The notes: a model not told the origin generated them from the sequence alone. 64,000 nucleotides of DNA from an uncultured Pseudomonadota bacterium (GCA_903900265.1 CAIUMM010000075.1:31125-95124); one strand, 5' to 3'; counted from the stretch's first letter, positions 1-10,185 are shown. A program made the numbers and translations.

Positions 1-73
1 CGCGGTTGGCGACGGTGCACGGTCCAAGCTGCAGGGGCGTGAAGAGCATGTCGGCGGGATAACCGGGGAGCCC

Positions 74-418
74 ATGCGTTTCCCCATCCCGTTCGCCTCC
101 CTGCTGTCGTTCCCCGTGTTGTGGGCCGTTGTGCTGGCGCTGCTGCCCGCCTGCGGTCCCGATGAAGATGCTTTCGATTTGGATTTTGCCGAATCGCTCT
201 GCGCGTTGCATTTTGAGTGCGACGACGCTGCTTTGTTGGCTACGTTCGGCTGGTCGGATGAAGCCGCGTGCGTCGCCGAATTGTCGCAGCCAGACACGGC
301 CAGCGGGGGAGGCTATCGCTCAAAAGACGGCAAGGCCTGTCTGGACGCGATGGAGTCGGTGACCTGTGAGGATCTGGCTGCGAATACGTTTCCTGCGGCG
401 TGTGCGCAGGTGCAATGA
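74..418 (+). CDS. small Cys-rich putative lipoprotein
   Basis: Signal peptide with lipobox-like LLPAC; six further Cys in the mature part; ATGA overlap with the next CDS. Confidence 0.6.
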   Translation: MRFPIPFASLLSFPVLWAVVLALLPACGPDEDAFDLDFAESLCALHFECDDAALLATFGWSDEAACVAELSQPDTASGGGYRSKDGKACLDAMESVTCEDLAANTFPAACAQVQ

Positions 419-756
419 GCGTGCGTTTGCTTTTATTGGGCGTCGTTGCTAGGCTTTTTGCTACGTTTTTTGCTGCGCTGTTTCTCAATGGCTGCGGCGT
501 CGACGCCCAAGCCTCCTGTGAAGCCTACGTGGTCGCGGTCAATGCCTGCACCGCCGAAGCCATGGGCAGCATGACCGATGGCAGCCTCGACGTCAACGCG
601 GAAATTGTCTGCGCCGGGTCTGCCGACCTGCATGGCTCGGCTGCTTCCGCGCAGGCCGACGCCTACGACTGCTACGCCGCTGCCTACAACGACGCCGACT
701 GCAGCACCGCCGAAGGCCTCGCCGCTGTCGACCTGACCGGCTGCGTGCTCGAGTAG
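415..756 (+). CDS. small Cys-rich putative lipoprotein
   Basis: ATG at 415 overlaps the stop of the previous CDS (ATGA); hydrophobic leader ending in LFLNGCG; six further Cys. Confidence 0.6.
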   Translation: MSVRLLLLGVVARLFATFFAALFLNGCGVDAQASCEAYVVAVNACTAEAMGSMTDGSLDVNAEIVCAGSADLHGSAASAQADAYDCYAAAYNDADCSTAEGLAAVDLTGCVLE

Positions 757-802
757 TGGTTTAGCGGGCCGGGGAGATCCCTGCCTGCTTCAACCCCACA
801 GG

Positions 803-833
803 CCCGCCGCGGCTAGAGATGCGGCGGGTTTTG
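803..833 (+). terminator. Rho-independent terminator
   Basis: CCCGCCGC-(10 nt)-GCGGCGGG stem followed by TTTTG. Confidence 0.75.
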
Positions 834-900
834 TGTGTCCGGGTTACCGCGCGCGGCGTCCCGCAGCGTGCGGGGCGGTTCTTCACTCCCGGAGCATTTC

Positions 901-2154
901 ATGTCCCTTGTCCCTGTTCACGGCGGCGGTCCTCTCACCAACCGGATCCTGCCGTTCACCGCGCGCAAGGCGCTGATGGCCGAAGCTGCGGGCATGACCA
1001 AGATCGCGGTTTCCGACGGGGATCTCTCGGTGGTGTACCGCATCGCCGACGGCACGCTCTCGCCGCTGCAGGGCTACATGGGCGAGACCACCTACAACCG
1101 GGTGCTCGACCAGAAGAACATCGTCGGTCCCGACGGCAACACCCACGCGTGGACCATCCCGCTGGCGCTGCCCGTCACCGACGCGGAGTCGTCGCGGCTC
1201 AAGGTCGGGACGCGCGCCGCGCTCGTCAACGCTGCGGGCGATGTGTTCGGCACCATCACCGTCTCGAGCATCTTCCAGTGGGACAAGCAGCGTTACGTCG
1301 AGAAGGTCTACGGCACGTCGCGCCTCGACCATCCGGGCGCGCGCATCGCGACCGATGACGCCCGCACCACGCTGATCGGCGGCTTGATCGACGTACTCCC
1401 CGCCCGTCGCAACGGCGAGTACGGCGACCTCATGAACTCCCCGGCGCGCACCCGCCAGATGATCGAAGAGAAGGGGTGGGAGGCTGCGCTGGCCTTCCAG
1501 ACCCGCAACCCGCTGCACCGCGCCCACGAGTACGCGCTGGTGTACGGCGTCGAGCAGCTCACCCGCGGCGGCAAGTACGCCGGCGTCGTGCTCAACCCGC
1601 TCGTGGGCCAGCTCAAGAGCGACGACGTCAACGCCTCCACGCGCGTCGAGACCTACCGCATCCTGCGCGACGGCCGGCTGCTCGGCCAGGGCGACAGCGA
1701 CGCCTCCTTGTGGGCCGACGCCGGGTACGACCTGAACGACGTGTTCGAGCTCGTTTGCCTCGACATGAAGATGTTCTACGGCGGTCCTGCCGAGGCGGTG
1801 ATGCACGCCATCTACCGTCAGAACCACGGCTTCTCGCACATCGTCATCGGCCGCAAGCACGCCGACGCGCCGTACGACGACAAGGCCGCGATCTGGGGCG
1901 ACTTCGACGCGCAGCAGATCTTCGACAACCTGCCGGGCCTGCTGGCTACCCAGCCGGTCAAGGTCGGCTTCGCCGCGTTCTACGAGCACCTTGGCCGCGT
2001 CGACCTCACTGAGCGTCACCCCGGCGTGGCGCCGTACAGCATCTCCGGCACCAAGATGCGCGAGCAGCTGGTCGCCGGTGAGCGCCCCGATCCCCGCATC
2101 ATCCGCGGCGAGGTCGCGGACATCCTGTCGGCGGCCTACCGCTCCAAGGGCTGA
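901..2154 (+). CDS. sat: sulfate adenylyltransferase (ATP sulfurylase)
   Basis: ATP sulfurylase motifs including AFQTRNPLHRAHEYAL and VIGRKHADAPYDDK; ATG at 901 after GGAG. Confidence 0.93.
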   Translation: MSLVPVHGGGPLTNRILPFTARKALMAEAAGMTKIAVSDGDLSVVYRIADGTLSPLQGYMGETTYNRVLDQKNIVGPDGNTHAWTIPLALPVTDAESSRLKVGTRAALVNAAGDVFGTITVSSIFQWDKQRYVEKVYGTSRLDHPGARIATDDARTTLIGGLIDVLPARRNGEYGDLMNSPARTRQMIEEKGWEAALAFQTRNPLHRAHEYALVYGVEQLTRGGKYAGVVLNPLVGQLKSDDVNASTRVETYRILRDGRLLGQGDSDASLWADAGYDLNDVFELVCLDMKMFYGGPAEAVMHAIYRQNHGFSHIVIGRKHADAPYDDKAAIWGDFDAQQIFDNLPGLLATQPVKVGFAAFYEHLGRVDLTERHPGVAPYSISGTKMREQLVAGERPDPRIIRGEVADILSAAYRSKG

Positions 2155-2165
2155 TTCCGGCGCGT

Positions 2166-3002
2166 ATGGCTGGCGTCTACACTCTACGCACCCCGCGGCA
2201 CGCCTGTACGCCGCGGGACACCGCGCGCGCGGGGGATCTGTGGCGTGTGGTGCAAGACGCCGCGGTTCAGGACGCATCCGACAAGGGCTGGCCGCCGGAG
2301 CGCTTTCGCGCAGCCGGTACCGGGTTTGTCGTGCGGGAGATGCGCGCGATCCACCAGCGGGAGGCCAGCTACGGCGAGGCGTTGACGCTTCGGACGCAGG
2401 TGGCTGATCACCGCCGCGACGTGATGATGCGCCGCGAGACACAGATCGACGGCGTGATGGACGCGACCGCCGATTGGGTGCACATCGGCCGCGAGGGCTC
2501 GCCCCAGCGCGCTACGCCCGAGCTGATCGCTGCGTTCCCGGCGAGCGCGACGGCGCCGGCGCTCCCGCCGTTACCCGAGCCCCCGGCGGGTCTCGCTGCG
2601 GGTGCTGCTGCGGGGGGACCGACTCCGCTGCCGACGTTCATTTTCTCGCCGTGGTGGACCGAGATGGATCCGCTCGGGCACACCAATCACCCGCGCTACG
2701 TAGACTGGGCGGATGAATCGCTCAGTCGCGCCTTGCACGCAGCGGGGATCGACCCGACCGGGCTGGTGCCGATCGCCGAGCGCGTGCGCTTTCGGGCTGG
2801 CGCGCGGGCGGTCGACACGATCACCGTCACCGGGCAGCGCTTAGGCGCGGTGGCGGTGCAGACCGCCGCAGGGGTGCGTCACGGCGTGGCGTTCCAGTTT
2901 CGCGCGCGGCGCGGGGACGCGTCTGCAACGTCCGCGCTTGGCGCAGGCGACGTCGTCGCGGACATGTACATCGTGCGCGCCCATTTGCAGGGCGATCTGT
3001 AG
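2166..3002 (+). CDS. hotdog-fold acyl-CoA thioesterase-like protein
   Basis: WWTEMDPLGHTNHPRYVDWADE resembles the 4HBT motif; two-domain length. Confidence 0.7.
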   Translation: MAGVYTLRTPRHACTPRDTARAGDLWRVVQDAAVQDASDKGWPPERFRAAGTGFVVREMRAIHQREASYGEALTLRTQVADHRRDVMMRRETQIDGVMDATADWVHIGREGSPQRATPELIAAFPASATAPALPPLPEPPAGLAAGAAAGGPTPLPTFIFSPWWTEMDPLGHTNHPRYVDWADESLSRALHAAGIDPTGLVPIAERVRFRAGARAVDTITVTGQRLGAVAVQTAAGVRHGVAFQFRARRGDASATSALGAGDVVADMYIVRAHLQGDL

Positions 3003-3017
3003 CGGCGGGTTTCTGGG

Positions 3018-5522
3018 GTGCTCCGCGTTAGTTCGATCGTCTGCGCGCTGGAAAGCTTGGCCCTCCGTTCCCTTCGATCGTTGTTGAACTGCGTGCCGCT
3101 GATCCGGCTGCTTTTTTTTGCGCTCGGGGTTGGCTGCACGCCGTATCGACCGTACCCGCTGATGAAGATGGACGTGGCGCCGCTCCCGGGCCAAGCCGTG
3201 GCCCAAGCCTTTGCGCCTACCGGCTTGGCGGTGCTCACCGACGGCACCGTCGCCATCAGCGCGAGCGGCCCGGCGAACGTGCTGTACGAGCCCGCGACCG
3301 ACGGGGTCCCCGGCGCCTCGGTCGCGCCGGTCGGGTTCATCCTGCCGCTGCGTGATCCGCGTCTGGATTGCGGCGATTGTCGCCGGCCGGCGTTTCGGGC
3401 GACCACGCGCTTGTCCCCGCACGCGATCCATTGGCAGCCCTGGGCAGGGCTAGCGGTCGAGCCCGTAGACATCGAGGACCTCGCGGCGTTTGGCGGCGCG
3501 CAGGTGCTGGGCATCACCGGCTACAGCACCGTCGGGCGGCGCACCGGCTACCGCAAAGACAACACGGCGCGGCCTCGCCAGCAGACCGAGCGGATCTTCG
3601 TGCTCGAGCGCATGGCCGAAGCAGACACGGGCGCAGGCACGGGCGCAGGCACGGACACGGCGGCGGGCACCGCAGGGGGAGTCTGGGAGGAGCGCCGCCT
3701 CCCAGAGGTCGATCGCTTCCGCGACGCGCTCTCCGATTGGGGGCGTTCGCGGTGTGACGGCGACATGCAGGTGCAGGGGCTCGCGTGGAACCCGCTCGCC
3801 GGGGTGGCGTACGTCGGGCTGCGGCGCTGCGATGGGCCAGTGGTGCGGGTGCTCTCGTATGATCTGCGCGCGGCGGCCGCAGGACAGGCGGTGGACATCG
3901 TCGTGGAGGCCGAGGGGGTGACCGGCGGCGCCGGGCCCACCGAAGGCGTGACCGGACTGCACTGGAACGGCGGCTTGTGGGCGACGACCGCCTGGGATTC
4001 GTACGGCCACGCCACCGAGCCCGCGTGGGGCGGGCGTCTGCATCGGGTCGTCGCGTCGGAGGGCGGCGTGGGGACGCTCGAGCCTGTCGGCGAGGGCTTC
4101 CTGGACCGTCCATCGGCGCTTTGGCTTCCGGCCGCGTCGGGTTTTCCTGCGGTGGATCCGCGCAGCGACGCGGTGGTGCTTTTTGACGATGACACCCAGC
4201 GTGCGCACGCGCCTACGGTCACGTTCGTCGCCGCGCCGCTGCCGCGTCCGGGCGATGGCAAGTGGGCGGCGCTCGCCGAGCTGCGGGACCTCGGAGAAGG
4301 GCAACCCCTCGGCTTGAACGGCTTTGATCTGCGTTGGTATGCGCGGGACCACCGCCTCGCTCAGCTGGATGTGGTGCTGGATCGCCGTCAGGATGGCGCT
4401 CCCGGCGCGTGGACCCGCGCGGTCGGCGGGCTCTGGCAGATGCGCGTGGGCGGTACCTTAGGGCTGATCGCGTCGGCCACGGGCCTGTCCCGGTGGGTGG
4501 GCCACGATCGCCAAGCGGTCGCGCTCACCGACTGGAAGGAGTCTCCGGCGCTGCGCTTTCATGCGTTTCGGGCGGAGATGTCGGTGGTGCCCCGCGATCG
4601 CGAGCGCCAGAACCCTTCGGTCGCCCACCTGCTCCCCGAGCTTCGCCCTGAATACACGGTCACCGTCCCGCTCCCGGTCCCCGCGTCCGAGTCGGCGGGC
4701 CTACTGTTGCAGGGGATAGAGATTGACACCGCCGCGCGTGCGGACCGGGGGATCTGCGTCGCGGCGATCGACATGGGCGTGTCCTGGCACTCTGCGGCGC
4801 ATGACGCTGTCGACGTGCGTGCCTTGTTGATCGGGGGCTTGTGCAACGACTTCGACACCCGCGGCAGCGGGCTTCGGCACGGCCGCACGACCGACGTCGC
4901 GGGGGGTGTGACGGTGGGGCTGCGCTTTGCCGTGGTGGAAGGCGGACATCCAAGCACGTGGTCGGCGCAAGTCGCCGATCTGGCGCTACCGGCGGGTGCG
5001 GCCTCGCCGCCCGGCTCGGATGACGCTGCGTCGCGCGCGCACGTGCACTGTGTCTCCGTGGCCGATCGTCGCGACATCGCTGCCGGAAATGCCGGGGATC
5101 GAAGCTTGCAGATCGGCATTGAGGGTGCGCCTATCGCCGGTGCGCTCTCCGGTTTTGCGCTGGCGCTGGACCCGGTGGGCTTCGCGCCGGACGTCGCCGC
5201 GCAGCCGTTGACTGAGGCGCAGGCATTGAACCGAAACGTGTATGTACATCGGTATCTGCTGCGTTCTTTTGGAGGTCCCGGATCGGTTCTGGAGGGCGGC
5301 ATTACCCACGGCATCCACCGCTCCGGCTTCATGCGCGACAACCAAACCCCGTCGGCGTTGTTGTTGCGCGCCGACATGACCGGGTTCACCGAGGCCGGGC
5401 AGGCCTGGGACATGCTCGCGCCTGCGCGCCAAGACCCGAACTTGTTGCCTGAAGACGGCTTTGTACGCTGGGCTGTCGGGTTGCCGCACGCGAAGGAGGC
5501 CACGTGCTCTACCGCAGAGTAG
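3018..5522 (+). CDS. large uncharacterised lipoprotein, possibly beta-propeller-like
   Basis: 834-aa ORF; LLFFALGVGC lipobox; start codon uncertain. Confidence 0.65.
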   Translation: MLRVSSIVCALESLALRSLRSLLNCVPLIRLLFFALGVGCTPYRPYPLMKMDVAPLPGQAVAQAFAPTGLAVLTDGTVAISASGPANVLYEPATDGVPGASVAPVGFILPLRDPRLDCGDCRRPAFRATTRLSPHAIHWQPWAGLAVEPVDIEDLAAFGGAQVLGITGYSTVGRRTGYRKDNTARPRQQTERIFVLERMAEADTGAGTGAGTDTAAGTAGGVWEERRLPEVDRFRDALSDWGRSRCDGDMQVQGLAWNPLAGVAYVGLRRCDGPVVRVLSYDLRAAAAGQAVDIVVEAEGVTGGAGPTEGVTGLHWNGGLWATTAWDSYGHATEPAWGGRLHRVVASEGGVGTLEPVGEGFLDRPSALWLPAASGFPAVDPRSDAVVLFDDDTQRAHAPTVTFVAAPLPRPGDGKWAALAELRDLGEGQPLGLNGFDLRWYARDHRLAQLDVVLDRRQDGAPGAWTRAVGGLWQMRVGGTLGLIASATGLSRWVGHDRQAVALTDWKESPALRFHAFRAEMSVVPRDRERQNPSVAHLLPELRPEYTVTVPLPVPASESAGLLLQGIEIDTAARADRGICVAAIDMGVSWHSAAHDAVDVRALLIGGLCNDFDTRGSGLRHGRTTDVAGGVTVGLRFAVVEGGHPSTWSAQVADLALPAGAASPPGSDDAASRAHVHCVSVADRRDIAAGNAGDRSLQIGIEGAPIAGALSGFALALDPVGFAPDVAAQPLTEAQALNRNVYVHRYLLRSFGGPGSVLEGGITHGIHRSGFMRDNQTPSALLLRADMTGFTEAGQAWDMLAPARQDPNLLPEDGFVRWAVGLPHAKEATCSTAE

Positions 5523-6727
5523 CCTCGGTGCTCGCGCTGTTCGGGCTGACGCTGGTCGGGCTGACGCCGCTCGTGGCGCGCGCAGCGGACGACGCCGATC
5601 CTTTTGGGCCGCAGCTGGAGTGGAAGCCGGTCTTGAACATACGCGGGCGCGTCGAAGGAGCCGGTGCTCCCCTGCCGGATGCCCACACTATCGGGCAAGT
5701 CGCGCGGGTCGGAGTTGAGGCGCGGCGCGGTATACTTTCAGCGCGGGTGTCGCTTCAGGAGGTGCGGCAATGGACCGGAAACGGCGATGTGACGTCTGCG
5801 GAAGGCAGCTTCCTCCCGGATCTTGCGGAAGGTTGGGCACGCTTCGACGGAGAGCTCTCTCCCAACGTCGGCGGGCGGTTGACCATCGGACGGCAGGCGA
5901 TTCAGATCGACGACGGCCGTCTGGTCGGCTTGCGCGCCTGGGACTTGCAACAGCAGTTCCTCGATGCGTTTCGCTTCGAACTGCAGGCGAAGCCCCTGTC
6001 TTTTGAGCTGGTGAACGCACGAAGGTTTGGCGTGGGGGAGGGGCCAGATGCGGCGGGGGACGACCCGTTCACCCTCGGCGTCACGGTGCTGCGTTTGGGG
6101 GCGTCGCGGGAGGGCGCGAACGCCGATGGGCGCGTCGACGCGGTGTCGGTCGTAGACGCTCGCAAGACGACGTTTGTGACGAGCACGACGGGCTTTTTTG
6201 GAGAGCTGGCGATGGGCCGCGGGCTCGGCTCTGGCGAGGTCTACGTGCAGCAGAACAACGAGGGCAACGCGACCTTCGGCGCGGTGGAGCTCGGTTGGGT
6301 GGTCGGTCGAAATCGTGCGTGGGTGGTGCGCGCCCGGTACCTGGACGCGAGCGGAGACTCGGGTGTGGGCGGAGCGCGGGGGCGCGGGTCGTTGTCGGCC
6401 TTTCAACCCGTCTTAGGCGACACCCACGATCAGTTCGGCCTGCTCGACCTGCTTCAGCCCGGGGATGACGCGCGGGGGCTGTCGGACCTCGCCGCGCTCG
6501 CTGAGGTGCAGGCGGGCGCCCGCTTGGCGGTGCGCGGGAGCGTACATCGCCTCGCTTCGTCGCTCGGCGGCATGGACGGGTACGGCGTCTATGGCTACGA
6601 AACTGATCTTTCGTTGACGTGGCACGTCACTCCCTACGCAGTGGTCGACCTCGGCGTAGGTCAGGTTCTCGGCGGATCGTTGGGCCCTCGCTCCGGTGCG
6701 TACGTACAGATTGATGTAGCGCTTTAG
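5504..6727 (+). CDS. outer-membrane porin-like protein (alginate-export-like)
   Basis: Signal peptide then VARVGVEARRGILSARVSLQEVRQW and LTIGRQAIQIDDGRLVG, typical of alginate-export-type barrels; overlaps the upstream ORF. Confidence 0.6.
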   Translation: MLYRRVASVLALFGLTLVGLTPLVARAADDADPFGPQLEWKPVLNIRGRVEGAGAPLPDAHTIGQVARVGVEARRGILSARVSLQEVRQWTGNGDVTSAEGSFLPDLAEGWARFDGELSPNVGGRLTIGRQAIQIDDGRLVGLRAWDLQQQFLDAFRFELQAKPLSFELVNARRFGVGEGPDAAGDDPFTLGVTVLRLGASREGANADGRVDAVSVVDARKTTFVTSTTGFFGELAMGRGLGSGEVYVQQNNEGNATFGAVELGWVVGRNRAWVVRARYLDASGDSGVGGARGRGSLSAFQPVLGDTHDQFGLLDLLQPGDDARGLSDLAALAEVQAGARLAVRGSVHRLASSLGGMDGYGVYGYETDLSLTWHVTPYAVVDLGVGQVLGGSLGPRSGAYVQIDVAL

Positions 6728-6797
6728 TCCGGCCATGGGCTTGCTCTCGCCGGGCCATGGGCTTGCGAAGGCGACCGGGAAGATGTAGTGTGCGGCC

Positions 6798-8297
6798 GTG
6801 TATGCATCGACTGGCGGCATGAGACGACGGTTCTTGTACGCCGCCGTCGTGGTCGTCGGGGCCGTTGTGGTGGTCGGTGCCGTTGCGGGTCTCTTTTACG
6901 CATGGTTCGGGCCCGCGGGCTCCCGATGGCTGCTCGCCCCCAGCCCTGCGCCTACCCGGCCAAACATCGTGGTCATCGACATCGACACCCTCCGGGCGGA
7001 CCGCATCGACGCCAAAGAGGGCGACGCTTGGGTCATGCCCAACCTGCGTAAGCTTGCGACGCGCGGGGTCCGCTTCGATCACATGATCAGTCAGGGCGGC
7101 TGGACCGCTCCCGCGCTCGACGCGCTGCTGTCTGGGCGCTACCCGCTGACCTTCAGCGTGGCTGGGGGTGTGATGCCCAAACGGGCTCCGGGAACGCGGC
7201 TTTTTCCTCAGATACTCAGTCTCTACGACTATCAAACCGCGGGACTGTGGTCGTTCGGCGTCCCGTTAGTGCACGAGATCGCCCAGACGGCGTTCAGCTA
7301 CAACGCTACGCTCCAGATGCACGGGACGTCAGCGGCTAGCCTCTCTGCCCAGTTCGAGGGCTGGCTCGGCCAGCCGCCTACCCAGCCATTCTTCCTGTTT
7401 GTACATAATTTCGATGCGCAGGTCCCTGGACCTACGTTCGGCGAGGCGAACGTGCATCGTTTCGGTGGGGAGCGGCAGGGATGTCCTGCTGCGGGGTACG
7501 ACGACACCTACGCGAACCTGCGCGGCAGTCGCGGGGACGCCGCGGCGCGCACGGAGGCCATCGCCCATTACAATGGCGTGCTGGGTGGCTACGACGAGGT
7601 GCTCGGTCGCTTGTTCACGATGCTCGACGAGGCTGGCGTGAGCGACCACACCTACATCATCGTCACTTCCAACCACGGCGAGGATCTGGTCGATCACGAG
7701 GACACCATCACCCACGGCAGCCTCTACGATGTGGTGACGCGGGTGCCGCTGATCATCGTCGGGCCCGGCGTGGCCGGCGCTGGCCGAACCGTAGAGGCGG
7801 TTGTCCAGACGCTCGACCTCGCGCCGACGATCCTCGACCTCGCCGGGGTGCCTCCGGACGTCGGGATGATCGGGAAGTCGCTGCGTCCGCTGCTCGAACA
7901 CCCCGAGGGCGCGGAGGGCTTCGGCGATCGTCCGGTCTTCAGCAAGACCAACGCGAACAACATGTCGCTGCGCCAAGGCTCGATGAAGCTGATCCTGCGT
8001 AACGACGCAGCCGACTGGAGGCCGCGCCGGCGGTCTCCCGGGGATGCAGGTACGCGCACGGCCAAGGAGCCCTGGTACGAGCTCTACGACCTCGCCGCAG
8101 ACCCGGACGAGAAGCACGACCTCGCCGCCTCTCGCCCCGAGGAGCTGGCGCGATTCCAAACCACGCTCACCGCTTGGCGCGACTTCAACCGGAAGGACGA
8201 AGAAGGCGCAGCGTTGACGCCGGTGAGCGAGGAGATGCTGCGTCGCTTTCGTGAGAACGGGTACTGGAAGATCGTTGGCGAGGACGCGGGGCGCTAG
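6798..8297 (+). CDS. sulfatase family protein
   Basis: PNIVVIDIDTLRADRI, GGWTAPALDALLSGRYP and VTSNHGEDLVDHE alkaline phosphatase/sulfatase motifs; N-terminal TM; alternative start at 6819. Confidence 0.85.
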   Translation: MYASTGGMRRRFLYAAVVVVGAVVVVGAVAGLFYAWFGPAGSRWLLAPSPAPTRPNIVVIDIDTLRADRIDAKEGDAWVMPNLRKLATRGVRFDHMISQGGWTAPALDALLSGRYPLTFSVAGGVMPKRAPGTRLFPQILSLYDYQTAGLWSFGVPLVHEIAQTAFSYNATLQMHGTSAASLSAQFEGWLGQPPTQPFFLFVHNFDAQVPGPTFGEANVHRFGGERQGCPAAGYDDTYANLRGSRGDAAARTEAIAHYNGVLGGYDEVLGRLFTMLDEAGVSDHTYIIVTSNHGEDLVDHEDTITHGSLYDVVTRVPLIIVGPGVAGAGRTVEAVVQTLDLAPTILDLAGVPPDVGMIGKSLRPLLEHPEGAEGFGDRPVFSKTNANNMSLRQGSMKLILRNDAADWRPRRRSPGDAGTRTAKEPWYELYDLAADPDEKHDLAASRPEELARFQTTLTAWRDFNRKDEEGAALTPVSEEMLRRFRENGYWKIVGEDAGR

Positions 8298-8314
8298 GGC
8301 GGTTAGAAACCCGC

Positions 8315-9481
8315 ATGTCTCGTGATCTCACCGCAGTGTTGGCCGATATGGTGGCGTTCCCGACGGTGTCGAGCGCGCCAGTCACGGCGTTGGCGGACTA
8401 TATCGCCGACCGCTGCGAGGCGGCTGGCATGCGCGTCGAGCGCTACGAGAGCGAGCCTGGAAAGTGCAACGTCGTCTGCACCGCTGGGCCGATGACCGAG
8501 CGGAGGACCGGGTCCAAAGACGTGTCCCGTCCCGGCGTCGTGCTCTCGGGACACATGGACGTCGTCCCCGTAGTCGGGCAGCCGTGGACCTCCGACCCGT
8601 TCACGCTCACCCCGCGCGGCGACAACCTGCACGGGCGCGGCGCGTGTGACATGAAGGCGTTCCTCGCGGCAATCGTCCACGCGCTCCCCAAGCTGCCGCT
8701 GAAGCACCTGAAGCACGAGCTGGTTTTTGCCTTCACCCACGATGAAGAGACCGGCTGCAACGGATCGCGGCTGCTGGTCGAGCAGCTGCTCGCCGAGGGC
8801 CGCGCGCTCCCGACGTCTTGCTTGATCGGCGAGCCCACCTCGCTGGGGATCTTTCGGATGCACCCCGGACACGCGGTGGTGCGCATCACCTGCCGCGGTC
8901 AAGCTGCCCATTCGTCCAAGCCGGACCTCGGTAGGTCGGCGATCCTGCTGGCCGGGCGGGTGTTGGGCGCGCTCGAGCGCCTCGCCGCGGACTGGCGCAC
9001 GACCAGCGCCGATCCGGTGCTCGCAGCGCTCTTGGAGCGGCCCTTCGTGGTGCTCAACGTCGGCACCATCCACGGCGGGAACGCGATCAACATCGTCCCA
9101 GACCGGTGCGTCATCGACGTCGGCTTTCGGCCGCTGCCCGGGATGATCGTCGATGATCTCGTGCGCGAGCTGACCGAGCGGGTCACCGAGGTTCACAGCC
9201 GGGACGTCGAGGTGGAGCTGCAGCGGGTGACCCCCGCGATGCTGACGCCCGAAGGCACCGCGCTTGAAGGCGTGCTCCGTGGATTTTCGCGCGCGCCGCA
9301 GATCGGGGCCGCCGCGTTCGCGACCGACGGGGGCAACCTCGAGCGGCTCGGGCTCAACACGCTGGTGTTCGGACCGGGCAGCATCGATGTGGCGCACAAA
9401 GCCGACGAGTTCGTTCCGGTGGCTGAGCTGTACCGGGCGGTGGACGTGGTGGAGGCGGTGGTGGGTAGCCGCTGTGTCTGA
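8315..9481 (+). CDS. argE: acetylornithine deacetylase / M20 metallopeptidase
   Basis: VLSGHMDVVPV, GRGACDMKAFLAA and FTHDEETGCNGSRLL are M20/ArgE motifs. Confidence 0.87.
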   Translation: MSRDLTAVLADMVAFPTVSSAPVTALADYIADRCEAAGMRVERYESEPGKCNVVCTAGPMTERRTGSKDVSRPGVVLSGHMDVVPVVGQPWTSDPFTLTPRGDNLHGRGACDMKAFLAAIVHALPKLPLKHLKHELVFAFTHDEETGCNGSRLLVEQLLAEGRALPTSCLIGEPTSLGIFRMHPGHAVVRITCRGQAAHSSKPDLGRSAILLAGRVLGALERLAADWRTTSADPVLAALLERPFVVLNVGTIHGGNAINIVPDRCVIDVGFRPLPGMIVDDLVRELTERVTEVHSRDVEVELQRVTPAMLTPEGTALEGVLRGFSRAPQIGAAAFATDGGNLERLGLNTLVFGPGSIDVAHKADEFVPVAELYRAVDVVEAVVGSRCV

Positions 9482-10181
9482 GGGAGGCGCGCTCGCTTTT
9501 GCGCAGGACTGGCCTGCGGCCCCGGAGTGCGCGGCGTTGCCGGGGCCGGTGTACCGGGGCGCGGGGGACGCTGCGTTGGCCGCGGTGATCGCGAGCCCGG
9601 ACAGCAGCGCCGAGGTGGTTTTTCGCGACCGCTTTCCGCAAGCCGCGCTGGTGCAGCTGAAGGTCGCCGCGGTGCGGGTGCTGCCGGTGCAGTCGGTGCG
9701 CTCGTTTCTGGGGCTCGGGCACTTTGGGCGGCGCGTGTGGTTCTACCATGAGCTGCGCGCCTCGCTGTCCGAGCCGGTGCGCGCCTACTGGGACGCCCGG
9801 GAGCGCGACATCCGCAGCGGCCTCCTGTCGCAGGGGCTCTACGAGCGCGACGTCGAGCGACTCCGCGCGCACGTGCTGCCGCGGGTGCTACCTGCGGGTG
9901 CGATGGACGCGCTGCTGTCCTTCGATACGCTGTCGGAGCAGCAGGCCTGGGTGGCCGAGCATGTGCAGCGCCGGCGTTGGAAGCTCCTCGGCGTGCTGCC
10001 GGTCGCGCGTCGGCTGGATGCGCTGCTCACCACGGTGCATGTTCAGGACAGCCCAGAGCTACAATGGAGGCTGTTCGGTCGCTATTTGGACCTGGAGCGC
10101 GGGCCGGCGTATCTGTCTACGGCGGGGCACAAGGCGCTGCGCGCGGGGTTGGACCGGGTGCGCGTGGAGGTTGGGCCATAG
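9474..10181 (+). CDS. DUF3419 (BtaA-like) family protein, short form
   Basis: SFLGLGHFGRRVWFYHELRASLSEPVRAYWDARE..GLLSQGLYERDVERLR..VLPRVLP resembles DUF3419; in-frame GTG at 9474. Confidence 0.6.
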   Translation: MSEGGALAFAQDWPAAPECAALPGPVYRGAGDAALAAVIASPDSSAEVVFRDRFPQAALVQLKVAAVRVLPVQSVRSFLGLGHFGRRVWFYHELRASLSEPVRAYWDARERDIRSGLLSQGLYERDVERLRAHVLPRVLPAGAMDALLSFDTLSEQQAWVAEHVQRRRWKLLGVLPVARRLDALLTTVHVQDSPELQWRLFGRYLDLERGPAYLSTAGHKALRAGLDRVRVEVGP

Positions 10182-10185
10182 GGCT

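Noticed and set aside
883-2442. 519-aa minus-strand ORF
   Set aside because: Antisense to ATP sulfurylase, which has clear family motifs.
3630-3665. Short GC-rich direct repeat (GGCGCAGGCACG) as a possible CRISPR or regulatory repeat
   Set aside because: Only two to three adjacent copies coding for GAGTGAGTDT inside an ORF; no spacer structure.
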